Shown in pieces: positions 1 to 7,605 of a DNA stretch of 64,000 nucleotides. The position numbers and the translations under genes were made by a program. A model generated the notes under the pieces. That model was not told where the DNA came from. It saw nothing but the letters and a program-made list of their open reading frames with translations, and ran no database searches. Within the stretch, counting starts at the first letter, position 1. Each line of letters starts with the position of its first letter. Source of the DNA: Microbacterium sp. LWH7-1.2 (GTDB lineage Bacteria; Actinomycetota; Actinomycetes; Actinomycetales; Microbacteriaceae); contig NZ_CP151637.1 in the NCBI RefSeq assembly GCF_038397755.1, positions 1,116,001 to 1,180,000 on the forward strand, in the 5' to 3' direction.

Positions 1-84
1 GATCGCCGCGATGCGCACGGTGGCCGCGTCGTGCAGCTCGTCGAGGAGCGCTCGCAGCTCTGTCCGGCTCGCGGCGGAGGTCAT
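1..84 (-). CDS. N-terminal fragment of an unknown protein, cut by the window edge
   Basis: An open frame begins at an ATG whose first base is 84 and runs off the left edge after 28 codons. The visible residues begin MTSAASRTELRALLDELHDA and look like an amphipathic helix with a Leu/Ala/Glu pattern. No family can be recognised from so little. It points away from the lipoprotein gene that follows, on the same strand. The support is only an uninterrupted frame with codon use like the neighbours, so a spurious frame remains possible. Confidence 0.4.
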   Translation of the reverse strand, partial: MTSAASRTELRALLDELHDAATVRIAAI

Positions 85-133
85 CGCATGAGACTACGCC
101 CGGATGCCGCGGCCCGGCCGCAGCCGTGCCGGA

Positions 134-499
134 TCAGCCCGAGACCTCCACGGTGAACGTCACATCCTGGATGCCGCCGTCCTCGTTCGACAGCACCACC
201 TTCGTCGTCCCCTCGGCGAGCCCCTCGACGCCCGGGTTGTACGTCGTGCCGCCCTCTTCGCGACCGGCCGTGAACGTCGCGACGGACGTATCGGAGACGA
301 CGCCGCGGTAGCTGTCGACGGCGAGGTCGCCGGTGTCGATGTTCAGCACCTGTCCCACCGCGAGCTCGACGGTCTCGCCCTGGAGGTCGCCGACGTCGCG
401 GGTGACCGGAGCGATGACCGGCTGCGGCGAGGCGCAGCCGCTGAGCGCGACGAGGGAGGCGGCGAGCATGAGCGAGACGACCGGTCCGGCGATGCGCAT
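134..499 (-). CDS. small secreted lipoprotein, unknown function
   Basis: The protein has about 121 residues. A positively charged start (MRIAGPV) leads into a hydrophobic stretch ending in a lipobox, VALSGC, so it should be exported, lipidated on the cysteine and anchored outside the membrane. The rest is Thr/Val/Gly rich with an alternating pattern that suggests a beta-sandwich (for example TYNPGVEGLAEGTTKVVL), similar in feel to bacterial Ig-like or extracellular binding modules, but no family is certain. A start 10 codons upstream exists; I chose the ATG at 499 because it gives a normal n-region. A CATCAT hexamer ends 6 nt before this ATG, so the gene may be leaderless. Confidence 0.7.
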   Translation of the reverse strand: MRIAGPVVSLMLAASLVALSGCASPQPVIAPVTRDVGDLQGETVELAVGQVLNIDTGDLAVDSYRGVVSDTSVATFTAGREEGGTTYNPGVEGLAEGTTKVVLSNEDGGIQDVTFTVEVSG

Positions 500-823
500 G
501 GCGTCATGATGACAGCCCAGCCGCCGCACGGCCAGTGCGCGGCATTCGTGTGGTCAGGCGATAGGGATCTCCCAGGACGAGCTCTTAGCCTGGAGGCATC
601 GCGGTGAGGGGGAATCCCGGTCCCCTCCGCGAAACCCCTGCAGGCGATGAGTCGCCCGGGACCACTCCTCGTGCCCGACCCCCCGTGGGCACGAAGGGCG
701 GTCTCACCGACCCGCCCGGAGCCGGCGATCTGCGACACTCCCCGGACGCGATCGCCGGCTTCTCCGCGTGCGCGCTGTGGATAACTCCGTCGGAGCGTCG
801 ACGCCGGCGGATAGCGTGGGGGC
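500..823. other. intergenic region with an inverted repeat and one DnaA-box-like site
   Basis: This 324-bp stretch between two divergent lipoprotein genes has no convincing gene. A perfect 10-bp inverted repeat (GCCGGCGATC at 721-730, its complement at 750-759, 19-nt spacer) lies in its right half. At 776-784 the plus strand reads TGTGGATAA, which on the minus strand is a perfect match to the DnaA-box consensus. The -10 element of the downstream gene lies at its right end. Confidence 0.5.
812..817 (+). promoter_or_regulatory. -10 element of a leaderless gene
   Basis: TAGCGT fits TAnnnT and ends 6 nt before the GTG at 824, so transcription would start at or next to the start codon. No Shine-Dalgarno sequence precedes the GTG. 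Confidence 0.55.
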
Positions 824-1351
824 GTGAGGACTCGGGTGACGGCGGCGGCGCTCAGCGGCCTGCTCGTGCTCGTGCTCGCCGGGTGTACCACCCCGGGGCC
901 GGTGGAGCCCACGCCGACGCCGGCGTTCTCGAGCGAGGAAGAGGCGTTCGCCGCGGCGGAGGAGACGTACCGGGCCTACGTGGACGCGCTGAATCAAGTG
1001 GATCTCAGCGACCCGGAGACGTTCGAGGCCGTGTACAGCTGGACGACCGGCGAAGCCAACGCCAACGAGCGGAAGTCGCTCTCCCAAATGCACGCCGACG
1101 GGTGGGTCGTCGATGGCGATACGGCTGTCGTGGGCTTCCACCCCGGTGCCATCGAGGACGGAACCGTTGACGCGGTCGTATGCAGTGACGTGAGTGAAGT
1201 ACAAGTGTCGAACGCCGAGGGGCAGTCGATGGTTTCTCCGAACCGCCCAAGTACATACGCGCTACAGGTAGCGTTCGTTGCTTCGTCAACTGCGACGGGG
1301 CTCAGCGTCAGCACCAGCGATGCTGTGGAAGACTCCCGGTGCAGCTCGTAG
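824..1351 (+). CDS. secreted lipoprotein, unknown function
   Basis: This 175-residue protein begins with a signal peptide and lipobox (VLVLAGC), followed by a Pro/Thr linker (TTPGPVEPTPTPAF) and a mixed helical and strand domain. The early part, SSEEEAFAAAEETYRAYVDALN, is the kind of amphipathic helix seen at the start of NTF2-like or SnoaL-like lipoproteins common in Microbacteriaceae; that resemblance is my inference. The gene starts with GTG 6 nt after a -10 hexamer. Its last 13 bases overlap the next gene, which begins at an internal GTG, so the two are probably co-transcribed and translationally coupled. Confidence 0.75.
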   Translation: MRTRVTAAALSGLLVLVLAGCTTPGPVEPTPTPAFSSEEEAFAAAEETYRAYVDALNQVDLSDPETFEAVYSWTTGEANANERKSLSQMHADGWVVDGDTAVVGFHPGAIEDGTVDAVVCSDVSEVQVSNAEGQSMVSPNRPSTYALQVAFVASSTATGLSVSTSDAVEDSRCSS

Positions 1352-2103
1352 CGGCCTCCCTGGTGTTGCTCGCGATTGTGGGGCCAGTGCACAGCTCACC
1401 AGCCTCAGATTGTTCGGGGTCTAGCGCTTGGACCTACTGCGAGGTAGACAACAGCGGGTCGAGCGTCAGCGTCGGCGCGGGCAAGTCCCAGCCCGGCAAG
1501 GCGACGAACAACGAGCCCCGATCGAACTCTGGCGCCGCTCCCGCGCCCGAAGCCCCCACCGAGCCCGAGGACTGCGGTCCGCTCAACCGCTGCGAGACGT
1601 ACGTCGTCGCCGGCCCGCCTGACGTGACCCTCGCCGACCTCGCCTCCTTCCGGCCCGCGCAGCCGACGCTCGCCGGAGAGCCCGCGGGCTTCGGCGTCGT
1701 CGGAATGCCGACGAACCTGCTGGCGTCGGCATCCGAGCAGCTCATCCCGGGCACCGTCCTCGGGTGGGACGTGACCGTGCGCTTCGTCCCGGTCGCCTAT
1801 GTGTTCGGCAACGGCGATGGCACGACAACGCGTGCGACCACCGGCGGCACGTCGTGGGCGGCCCTCGGCCAGGGGCAGTTCACGCCGACCGCGACGAGTC
1901 ACGCATACCGGGCCCGTGGGACGTACCCGGTCTCGGTGACGGTCGAGTACGAGGCCTCCGTCGATTTCGGCAGCGGCACCTGGCGGCCCGTGCCCGGTGT
2001 GGTGCGGGCCCAGGCGGCCGGCTACGGCGTGCGCGTCGTCGAGGTGCGCACGGCGCTCGTGGACCGCACCTGCGTCGAGGATCCGACCGGCCCAGGCTGC
2101 TGA
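1339..2103 (+). CDS. secreted PKD-like domain protein
   Basis: The protein has 254 residues. An N-terminal hydrophobic segment (residues 2-17) acts as signal peptide, then comes a low-complexity Ser/Gly/Pro stretch, then a region from about residue 120 with the layout of a PKD fold: FGNGDG, a strand, HAYRARGTYPVSVTVEY, and more strands. PKD domains are extracellular beta-sandwiches for protein or carbohydrate contact. Paired cysteines (for example CGPLNRC) suggest disulphides. It overlaps the preceding lipoprotein gene by 13 bp and its 3' end overlaps the convergent DUF6716 gene by 82 bp. The GTG start has no clear ribosome binding site, which fits coupling to the upstream gene. The exact role is unknown. 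Confidence 0.7.
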   Translation: MQLVAASLVLLAIVGPVHSSPASDCSGSSAWTYCEVDNSGSSVSVGAGKSQPGKATNNEPRSNSGAAPAPEAPTEPEDCGPLNRCETYVVAGPPDVTLADLASFRPAQPTLAGEPAGFGVVGMPTNLLASASEQLIPGTVLGWDVTVRFVPVAYVFGNGDGTTTRATTGGTSWAALGQGQFTPTATSHAYRARGTYPVSVTVEYEASVDFGSGTWRPVPGVVRAQAAGYGVRVVEVRTALVDRTCVEDPTGPGC

Positions 2104-3374
2104 ACGGCGCCCGCGATCGAGCGGCGCGCACGATTCGTCAGCCGCACCACCTCGCGCAGCGGCACGCCGACGGCGTAGGCCACAGCGCCCGATGCGGACG
2201 TGTCGCTGCGGCCGAGGGCGACCTTGCGCTCCCACGCGTCGCGCAGCACACCGCCACGGCGAGACACCGGCGCGCGGGGCGGCAGCCGCCCCGCCGAGCG
2301 CTGCGCGAGCAGCGCCTCGACGTGGGCTGTCCAGTCGTCGGCCTCGGGCGCATGGAAGTAGTTCTCGTCGAGCCACTCGGGATCGGGGTGCCTGAACCGG
2401 CGCGCGACGACGTCGTCCTCGCTCGCGAGCAGGTCGGCGTCGGCGAGCGTCTCGTTGATGAGGCGCGGCGAGACCCCGAACGTGTCGAGTGCGATGACGG
2501 GGATGCCGCGGGCGATCGCCTCGATCGCCGCCGTGGAGCTGACGGTGACGAGGCCCTCCGCGGTGTCGAGCGCGGCGCCCATCGACCCGGTCGAGGTCAC
2601 GAGATTCCGCGGCAGCGGGCCGAGCGAGGCGAGCAGCTCGGGGTAGCCGTCGAGCTCGGCGTGCGTCTGGTGCTCGCCCGACGCGGCCCGGAGCTTCACG
2701 ACGACGCGCCGCGACGGATCCGCCTCGGCCGCCCGCACGAGCATGCGCGCGACGCGCAGCCGGTCCTCCCGCCCTGCGGGCACCTTCGCCTGCGTGGCGA
2801 ACACGAGGTCGGTGCCGTCGGCGTCGGGGCGGGCGCCTCCGCAGGCGGTCACCGCGCCGCGCGCGAAGGGCAGCGTCGCCAGGGCGTAGCGGTGTGCGTA
2901 GCCGGTACGGGCAGACAACGCGCCGAACTCGCGCACCTCGCGGCGCGAGTGCACCACGAACAGGTCGGACTGCAGCCGGTAGACGACGGCTCTGCGTGTC
3001 GCGGGGATCGAGATGCCGGGAAGCCCCGTCACCACGACGGGGCGCAGAGCGAGTGCGGCAAGGTCGCGCGCGAGCACGCGCACGAGCGGACCGCGCGCGC
3101 CGATCACGACCACCTCTGCGCGCAGTTCGGCGAGGCGGGCCGCCAGGCCGGGGTAGGCGATCCGCTCCACGCGATCCCGCGCCAGCCCGCTTCCCCTGAG
3201 CGCGGAGTCGAGCTGGGCATCGCTCACCACGAGCGGCGTGTCGAGCACCAGGAGCGAGGCATCCCATCGCTCTCCGACACTTCCGAGCAGTGCCGCCGCC
3301 CACTTCACGTAGGAGTCGGTGTCGGCGATCGCGACGACCCGCGGCCGCCTGCCTTCCGTCGCGTGCGCACTCAC
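2022..3374 (-). CDS. DUF6716-type putative glycosyltransferase
   Basis: This 450-residue cytosolic protein ends the nonulosonic acid operon. It begins with a Rossmann-like strand and turn (VVAIADTDSYVKWAAALLG). Its C-terminal half carries SSTAAIEAIARGIPVIALDT, a pattern shared with GT-B enzymes of the capsule and polysialyl or CDP-glycerol transferase type, where the SST-E loop binds the nucleotide sugar. I recognise it as DUF6716, a family that sits beside NeuB genes in Microbacterium. A CMP-nonulosonate transferase is a reasonable inference, not shown. The GTG start at 3374 overlaps the neuB stop (GTGA). The last 82 bp overlap the convergent PKD gene in antisense, which is unusual. Confidence 0.8.
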   Translation of the reverse strand: MSAHATEGRRPRVVAIADTDSYVKWAAALLGSVGERWDASLLVLDTPLVVSDAQLDSALRGSGLARDRVERIAYPGLAARLAELRAEVVVIGARGPLVRVLARDLAALALRPVVVTGLPGISIPATRRAVVYRLQSDLFVVHSRREVREFGALSARTGYAHRYALATLPFARGAVTACGGARPDADGTDLVFATQAKVPAGREDRLRVARMLVRAAEADPSRRVVVKLRAASGEHQTHAELDGYPELLASLGPLPRNLVTSTGSMGAALDTAEGLVTVSSTAAIEAIARGIPVIALDTFGVSPRLINETLADADLLASEDDVVARRFRHPDPEWLDENYFHAPEADDWTAHVEALLAQRSAGRLPPRAPVSRRGGVLRDAWERKVALGRSDTSASGAVAYAVGVPLREVVRLTNRARRSIAGAVQQPGPVGSSTQVRSTSAVRTSTTRTP

Positions 3375-4243
3375 GCGGGGACGCGGCGCAGCTTCGCCAT
3401 GGGCGCGAGTTCGCCCGGGTACACGCGCTTGACGCCGTCGCCGAGGGCCGCCTCGATCACGCGGATGTCGCGCACCAGGTGCTGAAGGCCCGCCGGCTCG
3501 AGCGACGCGGCGTGGTCCGAACCCCACATCGTGCGGTCGAGCGTGATGTGCCGCTCCACCGCGACGGCGCCGAGGGCGACGGCCGCGAGCGAGATCTGCA
3601 GACCGCGCTCGTGGCCCGAGTAGCCGACCGGCACACCCGGGAAGCGGTCGCGCAGCGCCGGGATCATGCGCAGGTTGGCCTCCTCCGGTTCCATCGGGTA
3701 CGTCGACGTCGCGTGCATCAGCACGAGGTGATCGGTGCCGAGGATGTCGATCGCGGCGTCGATCTGCTCGATCGTCGACATGCCGGTCGAGAGGATCACC
3801 GGCTTGCCGGTGTCGCGGAGCGCCTGGAGGAGCTCGACGTCGGTGAGCGAGGCCGATGCCACCTTGTGTGCGACGACCCCGAGGTCCTCGAGGAAGGCCA
3901 CGCTCGGCACGTCCCACGGCGACGCGAACCACTCGAGGCCGCGGAGCAGCGCATGGTCCGAGATCTCGATGTACTCCTCGCGATCGAACTCGACGCGCCG
4001 ACGGTAGTCGAGATACGTCATGCGGCCCCACGGGGTGTCGCGCGGCATGTCGCGCATGTGCTCCGGAGTGGCGATCTCAGGTGTGCGCTTCTGGAACTTG
4101 ACCGCGTCCGCTCCGGCGTCGGCCGCCACGTCGATGAGGCGCTTGGCGATGTCGACGTCGCCGTTGTGGTTCAGCCCGATCTCGGCGATGAGGTACGCGG
4201 GGCGTCCTCCCCCGACGACGCGGGATCCGATGGTGACGGTCAT
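3371..4243 (-). CDS. neuB: NeuB-type nonulosonic acid synthase lacking the SAF domain
   Basis: NeuB family enzymes condense phosphoenolpyruvate with a hexose or hexosamine (ManNAc, or a 6-phosphate) to make sialic acid-type sugars. The 290 residues cover the TIM barrel: AEIGLNHNGD near the start, VKFQKRTPE, STGMSTIEQID, the HATSTYP region, VGYSGHERG, and GSDHAASLEP near residue 255. Typical NeuB proteins are about 340-350 residues because a C-terminal antifreeze-like SAF domain contributes to the partner's substrate site. This one stops just after the barrel (LAPMAKLRRVPA). It shares ATGA with the upstream gene and GTGA with the downstream gene, so it is the third gene of a tight operon. The substrate cannot be told from sequence. 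Confidence 0.9.
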   Translation of the reverse strand: MTVTIGSRVVGGGRPAYLIAEIGLNHNGDVDIAKRLIDVAADAGADAVKFQKRTPEIATPEHMRDMPRDTPWGRMTYLDYRRRVEFDREEYIEISDHALLRGLEWFASPWDVPSVAFLEDLGVVAHKVASASLTDVELLQALRDTGKPVILSTGMSTIEQIDAAIDILGTDHLVLMHATSTYPMEPEEANLRMIPALRDRFPGVPVGYSGHERGLQISLAAVALGAVAVERHITLDRTMWGSDHAASLEPAGLQHLVRDIRVIEAALGDGVKRVYPGELAPMAKLRRVPA

Positions 4244-5502
4244 GAGGCCTCCTGTGGTGCGGTGGGGTGATCGGATGCGGTGACTCGCACCGGCGCGACG
4301 GCGGGGCGGAGCGTGTCGGCCACGGCCGTGGCCGATCTGCCGGTGAGCACGCGCTCGGCGAGGTCGCGCACCGCGCCGGCGCCGCCAGGGTGGTCGAGCA
4401 CGACGCGCGCGGTGGACAGGACGAGGGGGTGCGCGTCGGGCACAGCGATGGGCCAGCCGACCATCTCGAGGCACCCGAGGTCGTTGACGTCGTTGCCGAG
4501 GTACGCGATGCGCGAAAGCGGAATGCCCCGCTCCCGCGCCCACTCGCGCAGCACCGCCGCCTTGTCGGCCGCGGCCTGTCGCACATCGACGCCGAGCTTG
4601 CGCGCACGGGCCGCGACGACGGGGTTCGCCTCGGTCGAGAGGATGAGGAAAGGGATGCCGCCGGCCCGCAGCATCCCCACCCCCATGCCGTCCGATCGGC
4701 TCACGGTGACGGATTCGACGCCGTTCTGGTCGACGTGCACGGTGTCGTCGGTGTGCACGCCGTCGAAGTCGGTCACGACCGCGTCGACGGGGATCGCACC
4801 CGCGTGGGCGCCGAACGAGTCGCGGTCGACCAGCGGCGCGAGCGTGCGCGCGAGCTCCAGCTCGTCGAGCGTGTCGATCTCGATCGCGGTGCGCGGGGCG
4901 ACCTCGGCGATGCCGACGCTGCCGAAGAAGCGGTGGTTCGCCGCGCGGAAACCCGCCGCCCGCATGACGTAGAAGCCGCCCGTCTCGAGGTAGTGCGGTT
5001 CGCGCTCCTGCCGGCGCGGGCGCACGTCGATCTCGTGGTTGACGGGCTCGGCCGCGCTGCCGACGCCCTTCTCCCACAGGAAGCCGTACGTCTCGACGGC
5101 CGAGAAGACGCTGTCGCGCCGTCGCGAGCGCACGAGCTGCACGGCCGCGGTGAGGGCGTCGACGTCGATGAACGGCGAGGTGGCCTGCAGGAACGCGAGG
5201 ACGCCCACGTCGACCTTGCGCGCGTCGAGCGTGTCGAGGGCGTGCACGAGCGCGCTCTCGCTGCTCGCCAGGTCGCCGGAGAGGTCCGCGGGTCGCTCGA
5301 CGATCTCCGCCCCCCATTCGGCGGCGACTGCGGCGATGTCGGCGTCGTCGGTCGTCACGACGACGCGGTCGATCGCGGGACAGCGCCGCGCCGCCTCGAC
5401 CGCACGCGCGACGAGCGGGACGCCGCCGACGCGCTGCAGGTTCTTGCGCGGCACGCCCTTCGAGCCGCCGCGGGCGGGGATGACGGCGACGACCTCGCTC
5501 AT
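4240..5502 (-). CDS. neuA: fused CMP-nonulosonate cytidylyltransferase and KdsC-like HAD phosphatase
   Basis: The protein has 420 residues in two parts. Residues 1 to about 225 are an acylneuraminate (CMP-sugar) cytidylyltransferase with the nucleotide-binding start IPARGGSKGVPRKN, the VVVTTDD strand, the LQATSPF motif and EIDTLDELELA near the end. Residues from about 240 onward are a HAD phosphatase of the KdsC type: DFDGVHTDD (catalytic Asp pair), LSTE (motif II), a lysine in DKAAVLREW, and LGNDVNDLGC (metal-binding motif). One polypeptide can therefore dephosphorylate a nonulosonate phosphate and activate the sugar with CTP. The start at 5502 overlaps the previous stop by ATGA, and the stop overlaps the neuB ATG. 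Confidence 0.9.
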   Translation of the reverse strand: MSEVVAVIPARGGSKGVPRKNLQRVGGVPLVARAVEAARRCPAIDRVVVTTDDADIAAVAAEWGAEIVERPADLSGDLASSESALVHALDTLDARKVDVGVLAFLQATSPFIDVDALTAAVQLVRSRRRDSVFSAVETYGFLWEKGVGSAAEPVNHEIDVRPRRQEREPHYLETGGFYVMRAAGFRAANHRFFGSVGIAEVAPRTAIEIDTLDELELARTLAPLVDRDSFGAHAGAIPVDAVVTDFDGVHTDDTVHVDQNGVESVTVSRSDGMGVGMLRAGGIPFLILSTEANPVVAARARKLGVDVRQAAADKAAVLREWARERGIPLSRIAYLGNDVNDLGCLEMVGWPIAVPDAHPLVLSTARVVLDHPGGAGAVRDLAERVLTGRSATAVADTLRPAVAPVRVTASDHPTAPQEAS

Positions 5503-6410
5503 GCCGCCGCCGTCCGGGCCGAGCGGCGCACGCGGCCGGTGTGCACGGTCGCTCCCGTGCCTGCGAGTACCAGCGGGAGTGTGGTCGTGGTGCTCGACGG
5601 CAGCGTGTGCACGTCGAGCGGCCCCCGAGCCCCGGCGAGCACGAGCTCGACGGGCAGTCCGGTCTGGTGGATCCGCAGCTCCGGCGCGGTCGCGACGGCG
5701 TCCAGCTGCTCCGCCGTCTCCCGGCGGTGCGGGAGGTACACGGCGCCTCCGGCAGCGGCATCCCGCGCCCATCGGACGTAGTCGAGCAGCAGCATCCGTC
5801 CGTCGACCGGCAGCGCGCTGCCGAGCACGACCCGGCGGCCGAGTCCGGGCGCGGGAGGCGCGCTCTGCCGAGTCCACGAGAAGTCGTGGCGTCGGATGCC
5901 GAACCCGTGGTCCGCGAGTGCGTCGAGGCGGTCGGCGCCGAGGTCGAACGCGGTGAACATCCCCGCTCGCCGCGCGGTCGCGCGGCGGTGGACGAGCTCC
6001 GCGGCGAACGGGGCGACGAAGGTGGTGAGTCCGCGCTCGTCGATGCTCGGGCGCGCGTAGGGACGCCGGCCGAGGAGCGTGTCGGCGTATGCGATCGCGT
6101 GGGCGCCGTCATCGAGGAAGGTGATGCGGTGCGGGCGCAGGACCGCGGCGGCGAGCCGGAACTGGCCCGAGAAGCCGTCGCCGACGAGCCAATGGCCGTG
6201 GCGGGCGAGCAGGCTCCAGGGGATGCCGAGGTAGGGCTCGAGCGCGCCGAAGCGCGCGCCGCGCGACAGCAGCACGTCGGCGGTGGCCGAGATCTGCGGG
6301 GTCAGCCGGCCGGCGACCGGAACGGTCGTCCTGTGGGCGGCCGCCCACTCCGCGGCGCCGACGAGCTGCAGCGGCGACTCGACCCACGCCAGCACGTCCT
6401 CGCGACCCAT
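5499..6410 (-). CDS. putative polysialyltransferase-like protein, first gene of the nonulosonic acid operon
   Basis: This soluble 303-residue protein has no signal peptide or membrane segment. Its start, WVESPLQLVGAAEWAAAH, resembles the SPLQL opening of polysialyltransferase or GT52-type sialyltransferases. An FLDDGAHAIAYAD stretch near residue 100 recalls the acidic DDG/DEG motif of those enzymes. This family link is pattern recognition and needs a profile search. Its place ahead of the CMP-sugar synthetase and NeuB supports a role in transferring the CMP-activated sugar. A strong ribosome binding site (AAGGAGG) lies 7 nt before the ATG; the other three genes rely on 4-bp overlaps, so translation of the set starts here. 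Confidence 0.7.
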   Translation of the reverse strand: MGREDVLAWVESPLQLVGAAEWAAAHRTTVPVAGRLTPQISATADVLLSRGARFGALEPYLGIPWSLLARHGHWLVGDGFSGQFRLAAAVLRPHRITFLDDGAHAIAYADTLLGRRPYARPSIDERGLTTFVAPFAAELVHRRATARRAGMFTAFDLGADRLDALADHGFGIRRHDFSWTRQSAPPAPGLGRRVVLGSALPVDGRMLLLDYVRWARDAAAGGAVYLPHRRETAEQLDAVATAPELRIHQTGLPVELVLAGARGPLDVHTLPSSTTTTLPLVLAGTGATVHTGRVRRSARTAAA

Positions 6411-6417
6411 GGGGCGC

Positions 6418-6424
6418 CCTCCTT
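6418..6424 (-). promoter_or_regulatory. strong ribosome binding site opening the nonulosonic acid operon
   Basis: On the minus strand AAGGAGG lies 7 nt before the ATG at 6410. It is one of the best Shine-Dalgarno matches in the window. The remaining divergent intergenic space up to 6635 holds no gene and no clear -10 hexamer for this operon that I could find. Confidence 0.7.
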
Positions 6425-6635
6425 CCGGCTGTGCCTCACGATCGGGCTCAGCGCTGTCTGCCCACGGTGGGCGCCCGACGTGAACGCGATGGGTCCTGGC
6501 GTGGGGCCGGTGCCGGTCCGGTAGGTGAACGGCGGGTAGCGGGGCACGGCACGTCGCGGCCGCCATCCCCCGACGACGAGCCGACGCGTTCCTGCGCCCG
6601 GGGTGCACGTCGGCGGCGCATGCCAGGATGAACGC

Positions 6636-7559
6636 GTGACCGACCGCCTGATGCTGCTCGACTCCGCGTCCCTGTACTTCCGCGCGTTCTACGGGGTGCC
6701 CGACACCGTGCGCGCCCCGGACGGGACGCCCGTCAACGCGGTCCGAGGCTTCCTCGACATCATCACGCGGCTCATCACGACCTACCGTCCGACGCATCTC
6801 GTGGCGTGCTGGGACGACGACTGGCGACCGCAGTGGCGCGTCGAGCTCATCCCGACGTACAAGACGCATCGCGTCGCCGAGGTGGTCGCCGGCGGACCCG
6901 ATGTCGAAGTGGTCCCCGATCCACTCGAAGTGCAGGTGCCTGTCATCCGCGAGGTGCTCGACACACTCGGAATCAGGATCGTCGGCGCCGCGGCCCACGA
7001 AGCCGACGACGTCATCGGCACCCTCGCCACCACCGCGACCATGCCGGTCGACATCGTCACCGGCGACCGCGATCTGTTCCAGCTCGTCGACGATGCGCGC
7101 GACGTCCGGGTGGTCTACACCGCACGCGGCATGAGCAACCTCGAAGTGCTCACCGACGCGTCCGTGGTCGCCAAGTACGGCGTGCTGCCGTCGCAGTACG
7201 CGGACTTCGCCACACTCCGCGGCGACTCGTCCGACGGCCTCCCCGGCGTCGCCGGGATCGGTGAGAAGACCGCCGCCGGGCTCCTCGCGGCCCACGGCGA
7301 CCTCACCGGGATCGTCGCCGCGGCCGAGCGCGGCGAGGGCATGTCCGCCGGCGTGCGCTCCAAGGTGCTCGCCGGGCTTCCTTACCTCGCCGTCGCTCCG
7401 CAGGTGGTGGCCGTCGTCCGCGACCTCCCGCTGGACGTGCCCGACCCCCGCCTGCGCCCTCTCACCGAGGAGGGCAAGACGGATGCCGCGTCCCTCGCCG
7501 AGCAGTGGGCACTCGGTGCGTCGATGAATCGCATCGTCGACGCCCTCGACACGGTCTGA
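6636..7559 (+). CDS. 5'-3' exonuclease, PolA N-domain family
   Basis: The 307-residue protein is a stand-alone relative of the 5'-nuclease domain of DNA polymerase I, which removes RNA primers and flaps. It shows LMLLDSASLYFRAF at the start (first metal-binding Asp), VACWDDDWRPQWR, the arch-region YKTHR, the acidic cluster AHEADDVIGTLA and VTGDRDLFQLVDD, and the helix-hairpin-helix stretch GDSSDGLPGVAGIGEKTAAG. Length matches stand-alone actinobacterial homologues. I chose the GTG at 6636, which begins VTDRLMLLD; a GTG-less extension upstream to 6603 has no support. CAGGAT precedes it by 6 nt, and AGGA could serve as a weak ribosome binding site. It is divergent from the glycan operon. Confidence 0.9.
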   Translation: MTDRLMLLDSASLYFRAFYGVPDTVRAPDGTPVNAVRGFLDIITRLITTYRPTHLVACWDDDWRPQWRVELIPTYKTHRVAEVVAGGPDVEVVPDPLEVQVPVIREVLDTLGIRIVGAAAHEADDVIGTLATTATMPVDIVTGDRDLFQLVDDARDVRVVYTARGMSNLEVLTDASVVAKYGVLPSQYADFATLRGDSSDGLPGVAGIGEKTAAGLLAAHGDLTGIVAAAERGEGMSAGVRSKVLAGLPYLAVAPQVVAVVRDLPLDVPDPRLRPLTEEGKTDAASLAEQWALGASMNRIVDALDTV

Positions 7560-7605
7560 GCCGCGGTGGCGTCAGCGGGCGCGGCGCCGGTCCGTCGGCG
7601 CGGGC

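Noticed and set aside
776..784. Perfect DnaA-box match as a sign of a replication origin
   Set aside because: Only one box is present, with no cluster, no AT-rich unwinding region and no dnaA/dnaN genes nearby. Recorded only as a single site.
1405..3303. A 632-codon minus-strand frame over the PKD and DUF6716 genes
   Set aside because: Shadow of the DUF6716 gene in another frame; dominated by Arg and Ala and lacking recognisable motifs.
7560..7605. GC-rich inverted sequence between the exonuclease and PHP genes as a terminator
   Set aside because: Pairing is imperfect and depends on the chosen register; no T-run is present.
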